Shown here piece after piece: positions 11,128 to 21,143 of a stretch of DNA of 64,000 nt. Each line of letters opens with the position of its first letter. The first letter of the stretch is position 1. The DNA lies in the NCBI GenBank assembly GCA_029216955.1, contig JANAVB010042310.1:1-64000 (forward strand), written 5' to 3'. The stretch is from Iris pallida (Eukaryota > Streptophyta > Magnoliopsida > Asparagales > Iridaceae). The position numbers and the translations under genes were made by a program. Under the pieces are notes generated by a model. That model saw only the letters and a list, made by a program, of their open reading frames with translations. It searched no databases and was not told the origin of the DNA.

Positions 11128-11910
11128 GTAGGCTAGCCTTCCTTGTAGTCCACGTAGCTCTTTGAGGTTTCTTGGAGGATGCATGTCGAGAATAGCCTTT
11201 ACTTTCTCCGGGTCCAGATGTATACCCTTTGAAGTGATGACGAAACCAAAGAACTTGCCGCTGGAGACTACTAGAAAAGACTTGGTTGGATTCATCTTGA
11301 GTTGGTGTGCACGTATTAGTTCGAACACCGTTCTTAAGTCTTAGAGGTGGTTACCCTTGAGGCGACTTTTGACTGCGATATCGTCTACGTAGCACTCCAC
11401 AATTTTGTGCAATTGATCACAAAAAATTGTGTTCTTGGCTCGCTGGTAGGTCGCCCATGCATTCTTCAATCCGAAGGGCATCACCATATAGCAGTATACC
11501 CCCAACGGTGTTCGAAAAGATGTGTGCTTCTTGTCGTCGTAGAACATCTTGATTTGGTTGTAGCTTGAGAACCCATCCATGAAGGACATCCGTTCGAAGC
11601 CGCAAGTATTGTCGATCATTACGTCAGTGATCGGTAGAGAAAACTCGTCTTTCGGGCATGCAGAGTTCAAATTACGGTAGTCGATACAGACTCAAACTCT
11701 ACAGTTCTTTTTTATGACTGGGACGATATTGGCAACCCAGTCTGGATGTTGTTCCTCGTGAATGAATCCACTGGCAACGAGCTTCTTGACTTCATTCTCG
11801 ATGGCTTCCATGACGTCTGGTCGGAATCGTCGTTGCTGCTGCTTCACTGGCTTAGCTTTAGATGAAATGTTCAGGCGGTGCATGACAACTTTAGGGTCCA
11901 AACCTAGCAT
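11128..11910 (-). pseudogene. F2 reverse transcriptase, truncated
   Basis: Three open stretches make up RT. At 11692-11910 is EEQHPDWVANIVPVIKKN, the fingers. At 11341-11670 are SACPKDEFSLPITDVMIDN, MSFMDGFSSYNQIKM, MPFGLKNAWATYQRA and the catalytic YVDDIAVKS. At 11107-11328 is KMNPTKSFLVVSSGKFFGF and the thumb start NLKELRGLQGRLA. RT copies the element RNA into DNA. The catalytic Asp pair is intact, but stop codons separate the three pieces. The protein ends at the junction with the CACTA fragment, so RNase H and integrase are absent. Confidence 0.88.
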
Positions 11911-12970
11911 GTCTTCATAGCTCCATGCGAAGATGTCGATGTATTCTCTTATAAGCTGTATAAGAGATTGGCATTCATCGTCAGATAAGCTTTTGCTGAT
12001 GAAGATTGGTTTGAAGGGTGCTTCATCTCCTAGATTGACTTGGATGACTTCGTCTTCGGTAGGTGGTTCACGTTGTTCGAAGCACAGCTCCTACCTGGTG
12101 TCCATATTTTGAGCCCATTGTTCGAGTTCGATTGATTGGACGTCGTCTGTAATTTGGTCGGCAGAAACCATATTAACGGACATAGTTGCTTTGAACATGT
12201 CGCCGATGCTGGAGTCTGAGTCCCAGAGGGAGGAATCAGAAGAATGAGAACAACGATCTGCTTCATCATCTGATCTTTCAGGAGTTGTTGGAGGAGAGAC
12301 ATAGCCCAAACCAACACCGCTTCATTGATAGTAGTTCTCGGGTTTGCCGAGAGGAGCAAAGTGTCGTATTGGCAACCGTCGTCCTCGGCCATAATTTAGC
12401 CCTTCGTTGCTTTTGATGTCATATCCCATATTATGGATGATATTTTTGGCTTGCCAACTATACTAGAAAAGTTGTATTTTTCCAGAGTCATAGTCAGCTT
12501 CTGTGTTATGCTTGGAAGAAGTAGTCTGGAACGAACTTTCTCTCGCCAATTATACGACCGAAGATGATTAGCTCTTCATCTTTCTTTCTAGCTGTAACGA
12601 TAAAGTAGAGGATATCTTCAGGGTAAACATTTTCCTGCAGGTGAGGTGTTGTGACCGGCATGCAGTGGTGTGGTCCTATGCCGTTCTCTAGAGCGTATAT
12701 CGTATCTATGTAGTGGTTTACAAATTGATAGACATCGAAGAAATTCAAAGATAAACCTTTACTAAGGAAATACGGAAGTTCTTCTTCAGGGATAACATCA
12801 TCCGCTGAAGGTACATTATTCTGAGTATTGATATAATCATTGAGAGGATCATCATCTGGGAGAGGAGCCACAGTCTTGGCCGAGTTTGCTACGTAGGGTA
12901 TTTCTTCAGGATTGGGAGGACGGGCTTCAGTAGGTTCCTCCCGGGGTATCTTTCTGAGAGTGATGGTCAA
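11911..12970 (-). pseudogene. F2 protease-RT linker
   Basis: The best open piece is 12506-12970 (154 codons), with NNVPSADDVIPEEELPYFLSKGLSLN, the block that also occurs in F1a and F1b. A second piece at 12030-12392 overlaps another frame at 12091-12309, so the frame shifts. The acidic stretch near 12190-12290 (PERSDDEADRCSHSSDSS) matches the acidic PESSDEE.DWHSHSTGS stretch in F1b. No catalytic motif is seen. The function of this spacer is unknown to me. Confidence 0.7.
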
Positions 12971-12974
12971 TGGT

Positions 12975-14243
12975 TTAACCTTGTCGAGATTTTTTTTTTA
13001 CCCAGATTGTGAGAGGCTTCAGAGTACTTTTTAGAGTAGTACGTCCTTTGACTCGGATAATCAGGGAACCATCATTGGAGGATGAACTTGCTTCAACTTT
13101 ATTGTCAGCTTCGTTGCCGTCATCCTTGGGGGGCTGAGATCGGTAAAGTATCGAATCTCCATAGTAAGCTTCGATGCCCTTAAAAGGATTGACATCAGCA
13201 AACTCCGTCTTCACGAAACCGTCGCTGTTGACGTACTTGAAGCACTGGTAAAGTATGAAAGGGATGATCATTTTCTCATGTATCCATGGACGTCCCAACA
13301 AGACGTTGTAGGATATATTGGCATCGATCACATAGCCGGAAAACTCCGTTCGGAGATCACCGATCTAGCATTTGAGACGGATCTTGCCCAGCGGATGGCT
13401 TCGGCCAGCATTGAAATCCATGATAGTTGTGTTGGTTGCAGATAGCTTGTGCAGAGTGATTCCCAAGATTTGAATCAAACTTCTAGGAATGATGCTGAGG
13501 GAGTATCCTGGATCGATGTGCATGCGGTCCACCTTGATCGCCCTGATATACCCTGTATAGTACAGGGGTCTATCATGACGATTATTTTTGAGTAGCATGT
13601 CCTCCTGTGAGAAGGTGATGTTAGGCACCACTTCTATAGTACTGTGGAAGTAGGGAAAGGAGACAGGATCTTCAGCGGGGACTTTGACTTCAGCAAGGTA
13701 AGAGTCGGCATGTAGCAATGCCTCACGTAAGGCATTCCGTGTTTCTTTGGAGAGTCGCAATAGATCGAACAGAGACAACCTGGCAGGTGTATTGGCTAGC
13801 TGAGCCAGTATGTCAAAGTTGTAGGATCGATCCATGCCTTCGGGAGCTGGCACCTTTAGAGATTTGTCAAATCGTGTCTTCTTCTGCTTGGATTTGTCCA
13901 TGGTTTGAGGCTTGGATGGGCCGACTTCTGAGCTTGTGGGTACAGCAGGAGCTTGAGAAGGTAGTGCATCTTCTTGTGCGGGATCGTACGTCCGGAGATA
14001 AGTCTTCTCCGATCGTGTCTCGCCAGATAGAATCTCGTAGATGGGGGAGGATACCATATGGCATGACTTAAATTTCTTGCCCCTTCTTGCTTTAGGAACT
14101 GCTACCCCCTGCATCACTTCTTGGACAAGGTCCGGGTGGACCCATATGATCTCACCATGTTCAGTCGTGAGTGGGACCAAGGTCGAGTTGTGAGCTGGTG
14201 GTAGGTTGACGACTTCCATCGTCGCCTTAGGGATCGTGACCAC
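12975..14243 (-). pseudogene. F2 Gag tail and protease, interrupted
   Basis: The frame at 13365-14243 encodes the Gag-protease spacer and then protease: MHIDPGYSLSIIPRSL (active site D-P-G, as in F1), then GRSHPLGKIRLKC and a stop at 13365. Reading continues in the same frame at 12975-13331 with ISYNVLLGRPWIHEKM, the second protease signature. So one premature stop splits the domain. A run of nine T at 12990-12998 precedes a frame change into the linker. Confidence 0.8.
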
Positions 14244-16450
14244 GTCGTCTGGGACTTCTGTAGAAGGAAATCACCAAACTGAAGAGAGATCATGTTAGCA
14301 GATATGACCTTGTCTTCAGCTTCGAGATTGATCACTTGGCTGTCGATAAGCTGTTGTATTTTCTTCTTCAGGACGATGTAGTCCTTGGTGGAGTGATGCA
14401 CGTACTGATGATAAATACAATACTTGGGATCATTGAGTTGGCTCGCCTCTGCAGGACGTTGTGGTGGAGGCAATGTCAGCTTATTACCCTTCGTTAATGT
14501 GTGGAAGATGGTAATGACATCGTCTTCGTCGAAGGAGAAGGTCTCCTTAGGCTTGTCGGAGGCATCCTGAGAATTGGAAGCTCCTTTGGATGTGTCGACT
14601 TTCAGGACTTCTTTCCCTTTACCCCCATGAACAGGGATAGTTTGAGGATGCTTGCCCTTAACTTCAGATTTGTGTGTCTTCAACCCCAGTAGTTCCAAGT
14701 TAGAAACGTCATTTTCAGCAGAATCAGCGGCCCCAATGAAAGCGGGCCATGTATCGTACTTATGTATACCTAGACAAAACTTCACTGTAGGAAGGAAGTT
14801 GTGTCGACAAGTATCCATAAGTTCTGAGTCTGGTATGTCGAAGGGCATCTGTAGTGCTAACCACCTGAAGCGTTCTATGAAGGCGATGACAGACTCAGTC
14901 CTCCTTTGCTTGGTCTCGATGAGAGTGGACATACTAACATGCGTGCCACTCTCGTAAAACCTGTTGAGGAACAACCTCTCCAAGTCTTTAAATGAATTGA
15001 TACACCCGTCAGGCAGACTGTAGAACCATTCGAAGGCTACCCCCTGCAAGGTGCTAATAAACAGCTTCGATAGGATCGGATCGTCTCGGGGCAAGTGCAG
15101 AGTCTGTGTGTTGAAGTACGTCATGTGCTGACGAGGAGAAGTCAAACCGTCGAATGAGTTTATCGTCAGCGGCTTGTAGTTAGGAGGGCAGGTAGCGTTC
15201 TCCCACTCAGGAGGATACGGTTGAGATATCCCTATCTTCTGTAGCTCATCTTTGTGTGAGATGGTGTCGAGGCGAGCGACCAGGGAACCGATTGCATCCT
15301 GTTGATTGAGCAGGTGTTGGAAAACGGCTGCTGAATGGTTGTCATGTGTTATTGGCGAAGGACCACCCCCAGCATTTGTAAGATTTAGAGGAGGCGCAAC
15401 GGAATGATACTCCTTTTGTAGGGAAGGAGGGTTGTTGCTGTGAGCCGGACTATGGGCTGAGACATTTAGTTGATGTGGAGGAACAGCCCCAGCAGCTTGA
15501 ACTGCCATGATACTGGTAAGCATATCAGTGATCTTGGAGAATGCTGTTTCAAGACCCTCTAACCATTTACTAGTCTGATCACTGGCTTCTTCAAGTCTTT
15601 CTCTGTCCGTCATGTATGTAGATAGCATGCGAGGATGAACAGAGGAAGCAGTGCAACTGGTGCTGATACTGTCTGTCTCCGAGTGGCTAAGTCCTTCATC
15701 TTCAGGTAGAGGAGGTAGATAGTCGCCATCGTATTCGGAGGGATTATCGTCCTCTGGTAGACTACGCCCAGTATGGGGATCATCTACTTCAGATTCTGAG
15801 GGAATGCTACCCCCGGCTTCGTCGTCTATACGGAATCTTGCCTTTGATCGAGTGCCTATATAGACTCCTTCAGATGTGACAGCCTGTTGGCCATCTGTTG
15901 GTAGACTTCGTCTTCTCCTTCTCGTAGAACTGAAAGAAGGTTGGGTTGGTGGTCCACCGTCTTTGATTGGGGCTTCCGTAAGGGGACCCCATGAAGCCAT
16001 GTTGGATGAAACACATAGTGGCTTCTCGTCGTCAGAGAAGTGCAGCCGTCGAAACCCGGACTTTCTTTGAGGCACTCTTGTCACTTTGAAGCAATAACAT
16101 TTGATAACAATATTGGTGCACGGAAGTGCACTATGAATTATTATGTTTTCCCTCACTTTACGCTTATGATTTATCATATCGCGCAAGTTAGCGGAAGGGA
16201 GTTTTGTCTTATAACCCATGTTGCATGCATCGTCGAGCTTTGCATGTGGGTTCGTAAGGAGAGTAGGCGCATCCAGACTTAGTTCATGTGTAGGGGCAAC
16301 CCCCACACCTAAGTTCTGTGATGTCCTTGAAGACAGTCCCGTGCTATACGCGTTGGGGCCTATTTTTGCTGTGGGCGCATAGGCCTTGGAGACTGGGCTT
16401 AGGCGCATGCTTCTTGACAGCATGTTTGAGTCGCCTTGATGTGGGCGCAT
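14114..16450 (-). CDS. F2 Gag, long open frame
   Basis: A 778-codon open frame. The N-terminal third is Ser/Pro/Glu-rich and probably disordered. Around residues 440-560 is the capsid-like domain: SQPYPPEWENATCPPNYKPL, GVAFEWFYSLPDGC, AFIERFRWLALQMP, CRHNFLPTVKFCLG. Around residues 680-700 is a CHHC-type knuckle (KYCIYHQYVHHSTKDYIVLK) in which the last Cys has become Tyr. The last 60 codons are out of frame: a single-base indel near 14260-14270 leaves the true path, which continues in 13365-14243. True translation probably starts upstream, since related sequence runs back to the primer site. It forms the particle shell. Confidence 0.75.
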   Translation of the reverse strand: MRPHQGDSNMLSRSMRLSPVSKAYAPTAKIGPNAYSTGLSSRTSQNLGVGVAPTHELSLDAPTLLTNPHAKLDDACNMGYKTKLPSANLRDMINHKRKVRENIIIHSALPCTNIVIKCYCFKVTRVPQRKSGFRRLHFSDDEKPLCVSSNMASWGPLTEAPIKDGGPPTQPSFSSTRRRRRSLPTDGQQAVTSEGVYIGTRSKARFRIDDEAGGSIPSESEVDDPHTGRSLPEDDNPSEYDGDYLPPLPEDEGLSHSETDSISTSCTASSVHPRMLSTYMTDRERLEEASDQTSKWLEGLETAFSKITDMLTSIMAVQAAGAVPPHQLNVSAHSPAHSNNPPSLQKEYHSVAPPLNLTNAGGGPSPITHDNHSAAVFQHLLNQQDAIGSLVARLDTISHKDELQKIGISQPYPPEWENATCPPNYKPLTINSFDGLTSPRQHMTYFNTQTLHLPRDDPILSKLFISTLQGVAFEWFYSLPDGCINSFKDLERLFLNRFYESGTHVSMSTLIETKQRRTESVIAFIERFRWLALQMPFDIPDSELMDTCRHNFLPTVKFCLGIHKYDTWPAFIGAADSAENDVSNLELLGLKTHKSEVKGKHPQTIPVHGGKGKEVLKVDTSKGASNSQDASDKPKETFSFDEDDVITIFHTLTKGNKLTLPPPQRPAEASQLNDPKYCIYHQYVHHSTKDYIVLKKKIQQLIDSQVINLEAEDKVISANMISLQFGDFLLQKSQTTWSRSLRRRWKSSTYHQLTTRPWSHSRLNMVRSYGSTRTLSKK

Positions 16451-17012
16451 AGTATGGATCCTGAGAGCCTGGCCGTATATCCTTGGGCGTATGACTCAGA
16501 ATGCCCAGCCTGTTGAAGACAAAAGTGTTCTGGTTGGGGCTATGCGCCCAAACACTCCCTTGGACGCATGCTTGGTGGAGCAGAGTCTCGTCGGGTCTGG
16601 CCAGAGTGCCGCATACCCCGATTCCTGGCATCATAGTGTTTTCCTCTGCCAAGTGTCGAGTGTTGAACACTCTGTTGTTGGTTGTGGAGGGAAGAAGTCA
16701 CTGGTTTAGTAGAGCCCAGAACGGTGTGAGCCTTCTATTTGGGGGACTTCGGTGGCCGAGTCCTGCGCCCAGGTGACAGAGTCCTCCAGCTGCATATCCG
16801 CTATGATACTAGCAGAATATGCGCAGCGAGCCTTCGAAAGCCAAGTCTTGCGGGACTTGTTTGGCTTCGTTGATTTTGAGGGAGTAGAGCCGTACCTCGA
16901 GAGCATCTCTTCCAACGCCTGTTGATTGAACTTTACGATCAGCATCTTCTGAGTACTCCCCACTTTATCGGTATCGGATTGCGTCACCACCTTCTCGTAA
17001 GAGGAAAAGGTA
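16451..17012 (-). pseudogene. F2 Gag N-terminal leader region, broken
   Basis: The open stretch at 16706-17146 contains VVTQSDTDKVGSTQKMLIVKF and NQQALEEMLS, homologous to the start of F1b gag (LVTQSDATKLGSTQHKM and FDQQAFEEMLS). Between 16330 and 16700 the DNA carries many copies of GGCGCATA/GCGCATG, the motif of the F2 LTR. In F1 the equivalent internal region carries the F1 LTR motif. Frames shift at about 16500-16710. The open stretch runs across the primer site into the LTR. Confidence 0.65.
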
Positions 17013-17030
17013 GTCCCAGCAGTGTCACCA
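17013..17030 (-). other. F2 primer-binding site, tRNA-Arg type
   Basis: The minus strand reads TGGTGACACTGCTGGGAC one base after the LTR end CACAACA. It aligns with the F1b primer site at 42510-42528, and the agreement between families supports the LTR boundary. Confidence 0.8.
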
Positions 17031-17337
17031 TTGTTGTGGACACACACAAAAAAGAAGAAGAAAATGCTGTCTTTTCTTTTATTGGCGCAAGGCACCACAA
17101 ATCGAGTACGCCTGAGAGATCCTGCACTGAGGATCCCCGAGTACAAAAAAGAATTATGGGGAATGGAATGATGGAGATCGAGCGGCAGTTGCTCCTTTAC
17201 TCCGTTGACACTCCGATTACAAAAGTGGGAGAAAACCTAAGAAAATTGCTAACTCTCGGCTCACTGGAAAGAAGTGCTGCAATTTGGCTCTTGAAAATAC
17301 TCTCCGTTCTGTGTGTTTGAAGAGGGATGAGGTCCCC

Positions 17338-17345
17338 CTTTTATA
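17338..17345 (-). promoter_or_regulatory. TATA box of the F2 LTR
   Basis: The minus strand reads TATAAAAG within ACTATAAAAGGGGGACC. It lies about 310 bases before the LTR 3' end, compared with about 350 in F1a and 320 in F3. The CACTA-type insert sits about 50 bases upstream of it and so separates the motif array from the core promoter. Confidence 0.7.
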
Positions 17346-17396
17346 GTCGTTCTTGAGCTGGAACGATGTTATGCGCCCACATGGAGAAACAGGTTG

Positions 17397-17936
17397 CACT
17401 ACAACAGATATGGGATATAATAGCGTGCTCGGAACGCAGTAGAATGTCTATTATAGCATATTGCGTCCGCTATAAATGCCCCTGCTATAATAACCCCATG
17501 TACAAGAACGCTATAAAAGTATAGCGTTCCAAAACGCTGTTGATAGTTTATAGCGTTTAGGGCCGCTATAGAGCCTGTATAGCATTTCGAAATGCTGTAA
17601 ATGGATTATAGCATTTGGGAACGCTATAGAGATTTAATAGCATACATGAACGCTATTCATCAGTTGTAGCGTTCATGAACACTATAGATATTTTATAGCA
17701 CTAGAAAACGCTGTATAGATAAACTGCTATTGTATGAACTTTTAGTAGCACTTCACAATGAACGCTATGGATGATGATATTATAATAGCAGGGAGGCTTG
17801 AATGCTATAGATAAACTGCTATTGTACGTCCTTTTAATAGCACTGCAGAATTAACGCTATTGATGATGACATTCTATAGCAGGGAGGCTTGAACGCTATA
17901 GATAAACTGCCATTGTATACCCTATTTGTTGTAGTG
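17397..17936 (+). mobile_element. Complete 540-bp non-autonomous CACTA-type element
   Basis: It begins CACTACAACAGATA and ends TATTTGTTGTAGTG, imperfect inverted termini of CACTA type, flanked on both sides by TTG (17394-17396 and 17937-17939), the 3-bp duplication expected of the superfamily. The interior is made of short subterminal repeats of ATAGCGTTC/GAACGCTAT in both directions and has no coding capacity. It must be moved by a transposase encoded elsewhere. The right third duplicates a block seen at 10916-11127. Confidence 0.92.
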
Positions 17937-18175
17937 TTGGTTCCTATGTGGGCGCATAGTCCTACTTTTGGCGCATAGGACGTATGCGCATACAGGCTGC
18001 GAGATCGTGGGTTGGTCGTGGCGCTGACGTGGCCGCATGCTTCGGTGCACGACTGCTTATGGAGACTGATGTGGCCGTGTGCTTCGGTGCACGTTTTGAT
18101 CATGGCTTTGACTAAGTCAGGCTTGGGCGCATAGCCATGTCTCAGGCTATGTGCCCTCCTTTCGAGGGAGTTAGT

Positions 18176-18335
18176 CTTGGGCGCATGAAACTTCACTGGC
18201 TGGGCGCATGAAGCTGTAATGACTGGGCACATGAAGCTTCGTTGGCTGGGCGCATGGAGCTCCACTGACTGGGCGCATGGGGCTTCACTAACTCGGGCGC
18301 ATGGGGCTTCACTAACTTGGGCGCATGGGCTTCAT
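18176..18335 (+). repeat. GGGCGCATG tandem array in F2 U3
   Basis: Seven degenerate units of about 24-28 bases, each with GGGCGCATGRRGCTTCAYT. Further GGCGCATAG copies extend the array to 17945. Position in the LTR and unit size resemble the F1 array, but the core motif differs by one or two bases. Confidence 0.88.
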
Positions 18336-18363
18336 TTTGCTGAAATTTTTTCATACTTCTACA

Positions 18364-18399
18364 ATGCCTATAGGACCCAAGAAAGCAGGGGTACTGTCA

Positions 18400-18443
<44 letters not shown>

Positions 18444-19859
18444 CTTGTATCCATTGATACAGACATATGAACTTTTCCTAGTATCCATTAGATATTGATA
18501 GGTGAACCTCCCTTTATATTGAAATTATTAATGATAGGATGCTGATAAAGAAGCTTTCCTTGTATCCATTAGATACTACTATGTGAGTTTTCCTTGCATC
18601 CAATGGATAATAACAGGCGAGCTTCCCTTTATATACCAAAGTGATACTGACATGAAATTTCTTGTTACCCATTAGATAGTGATATGTGAACTGACCTTTA
18701 TATTCAACGGATACTTCCATTGATAATGACATATAGCCCTTCCTTTGTATCCATAGGATCCTGATCTATGGACTTCTCTTTGTACCCAGTAGATACTAAC
18801 ATATGGGACACTCCTTGTATTCTCCGTATCCGAATATTTAAAGGGAGATGTGGTGAAGGTAAGGACTTGCTGTACATACACATTAAGAGGAGGTACAATC
18901 ACATGTACAAGTGGCACACATTGAGTATACACTTGTGATCAAGTGTATGTAGGCTGTATGCTAGGCATAAGAAGCAGGGGCCACCCACAGAGTGGTCCCT
19001 CATTTTGAGCCTTGCAACAGCATGCCTTGTTACAGTTAGTAATAGCAGGGAATAGAAATCCCAGGTAGATAGGTATACCCCAAATAGAGGCCTATGCAAG
19101 TGTACAATGAGCAAATGTTCAGCCTTATTATATAGCAACTGTACTGGGTTGATGGCCACAATTGTATGCATGTAAGTTCATGTGAATGAAGAGGGTGCTA
19201 GCATATCAAGAACCACTAGATAACAGTAAGCTATTACCTACAAACAGATAACAGGTAGCCAAGTGCCTATAGAGGACACAAGAGACAAGTACAATAAGAT
19301 AGGAACAGTAAAGCCTATTGGGTGTTAGAGTAATGAGTATTAACTACATATTCCAGATTAAGGGGGGTTCCTACAGAATAAGAGAGCAAGAGTGGACAGT
19401 GCAGTAGCACCTGGGGATTAATTTAGCAAGGGATGCCAACCTTAGATGCAGGGGATCATGTAATTCTCCTTAGACCTGTGTCATTTAGGGGTATCAGATC
19501 GGAATGGGAAATGGTAAGGGGATGTGAACCAAGCTTAGGTTAAATCAATATTATATGCATGAGCAACCAAAGGGACAGGTAGGGGAGTCCTGCAACTGTG
19601 AGGAGGGTTGACACTACCTATACCAATATAGAAATAACCTAAAAACTTTATGAATAACTAGAGGTTAGTGTAAATCACAAACACCAAAAGTAGAATTAAG
19701 GTCCTTGTATTCCCTAACAAATGTAGATAATCCAAATGTACATATTAAGACAACACCACCCAATAGACCCAATCAAGTAAGTGTTGACCTAGAGACTTAA
19801 AAGAGACCAACTAGATAGATTGTAATTGATTTTTAATTACTTATTGACAGTGTGATTTA
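18364..19859. repeat. Gene-free segment with (TA)n and a degenerate ~33-bp tandem array
   Basis: A (TA)n tract occupies 18402-18441. From 18443 to about 18840 phrases such as CCTTGTATCCATTAGATA and TGATATGTGAACTTTCC recur at about 33-34 base steps, roughly eleven diverged units, alternating with CCCTTTATAT variants. From 18840 to 19859 I see no gene, no array and no recognisable transposon part. The segment may be the 5' part of the chromovirus B LTR into which F2 inserted, but I could not find an LTR start. Confidence 0.7.
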
Positions 19860-20909
19860 TAAAATAGGTTACTTGCACCTCGATACGGACTTTGAACCAT
19901 ACCAGCAGCTCAGGACACCAGACGAGTACATTTGTTGTTTATTTTCGATATTGTTAATATTGTTCATCGTTAGTCATACTTGATTATTGACACGCTCGTC
20001 ACACGGATACCACTTTATCTTTTCGTCTTACTTACTTGTCGTGTCGGAAAGGGGAAGTATCAAGTATATGTGTGATTTGACTATAGACATTGTTTATTTT
20101 CTGCAAATAGACCTCGTAGACATTGTTTATTTTCTACAAGTAGACCTCATAGACATTGTTTATTTTTTGCAAGTAGACCTCGTAGACATTGTTTATTTTT
20201 ATGCAAGTAGACCTCATATGCAAGTAGACCTCATAGACCTCGCGTTGTAGTGGCCCAGACTGATCACACATCGAAAGGAGTACTTCAATATATTTAGATT
20301 AGCTCTGTGCCCCATTTTACTCTTTTATATGTTCATACATTTTCCTGTCTCTAGTTCTTTGTATTACCATGTTATATTAGTTCTCTCATCATGTATTTTA
20401 TGGCTAACCTCTGTTTTATAGTCTTTATTATATATTGGAACTGCACTCAATGAATTACACTAGTTTTATCCTGACTGGGTAAACAAATTTTAGGTGACTG
20501 TGATGAGATTGTGTGCCTTGACCAGTATGGTCTGTACTTGAGGGTACAGCAGAGACAGACTTTGCCTATCAGGAGGAGTTCGCAGCATTTGACCCTGCTG
20601 CATTTGCTTAGATATATTTAGTTAGCATTGAGACATTGAAGTAGATATTGATTTTGACTCTGAGACAAGTAGTTGAGATTTTATTTATCTTTGGACATCA
20701 TACACTTCATATTTTGAGATTAGATCTTTATACATTCATCTATTTTCATCTAGAGCTGAGTTATGATCTTGAATTGTTGTCTCCCAAGTGGAGCATATAT
20801 CATTATTGCGTGGGTGTTCATCATTGATTACAGCGTACTACCACGACACTGCGGCGTAGGCTGGGCGTGCGCATGATTCATGCACAAATACTAGGTGCGG
20901 GTCATGACA
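19860..20909 (+). repeat. Chromovirus B 5' LTR, 3' portion
   Basis: The end CTAGGTGCGGGTCATGACA at 20909 matches the LTR ends of E, F, C and D (GGTGCGGGTCGTGACA). The block CACTGCGGCGTAGGCTGG about 60 bases earlier is also shared. A piece around 19890-19930 (CAGCAGCTCAGGACACCAGACGAGTACAT) aligns with 39800-39825 of solo LTR C. A four-unit 33-bp tandem repeat lies at 20086-20218 (GACATTGTTTATTTTCTGCA in each unit). The degenerate primer site follows from 20910. The LTR start was not found. Confidence 0.7.
20086..20235 (+). repeat. 33-bp tandem repeat, four units
   Basis: GACATTGTTTATTTTCTGCA followed by AGTAGACCTCGTA repeats at 20086, 20119, 20152 and 20185 at exact 33-base steps, then a partial unit. 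It lies within LTR B. The encoded short peptide repeat is a by-product. Confidence 0.92.
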
Positions 20910-21143
20910 TAGTTTTATGGTGCCCCATGCAGGTCAGTTTTCGCAAAGACTGCAAAAACGTGGTAGTACATAAGTTAGTCATACTACTGCGGGCCTGCAA
21001 CTAGAAATAGGGTTAGGAATCTAAGGATTGTCCCACATGTTTAAAATACGTTATTGACCTCTATATTCGACTTCAATTACTCTTTGAATTTGCATCATGT
21101 TTGAATCTTTCCATAATCTAACGATTTTCCTTATTTTCAGCCA

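Larger units (their letters stand above)
11128..18363 (-). mobile_element. Tat-type Ty3/gypsy retrotransposon F2, truncated in RT
   Basis: Read right to left: 5' LTR (17032-18363, interrupted by a CACTA-type element), Arg-type primer site, gag, protease, linker and RT, which stops abruptly at 11128 in the codons for GRLA. F2 is the same lineage as F1 (shared SQSDxxKxGSTQ and PSADDVIP blocks, same RT) but a clearly different family. The LTRs align only at the termini, and the U3 motif is GGCGCATR instead of GCCGCATG. The coding region is less damaged than F1a, with a 778-codon open gag frame. Confidence 0.88.
17032..18363 (-). repeat. F2 5' LTR, split by a CACTA-type insert
   Basis: On the minus strand it starts TGTAGAAGTATG at 18363 and ends CCACAACA at 17032. 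Removing the insert and its TTG duplication leaves 789 bases. The start shares TGTAGAAG with F1. U3 carries the GGGCGCATG array (18176-18335) and further GCGCAT copies at 17945-18135. A TATA box lies at 17338-17345. Confidence 0.85.

Noticed and set aside
10913..11130. Complete CACTA-type element with GTA on both sides
   Set aside because: GTA does occur at both edges, but the right terminus lacks the GTAGTG end, so it is a truncated end.
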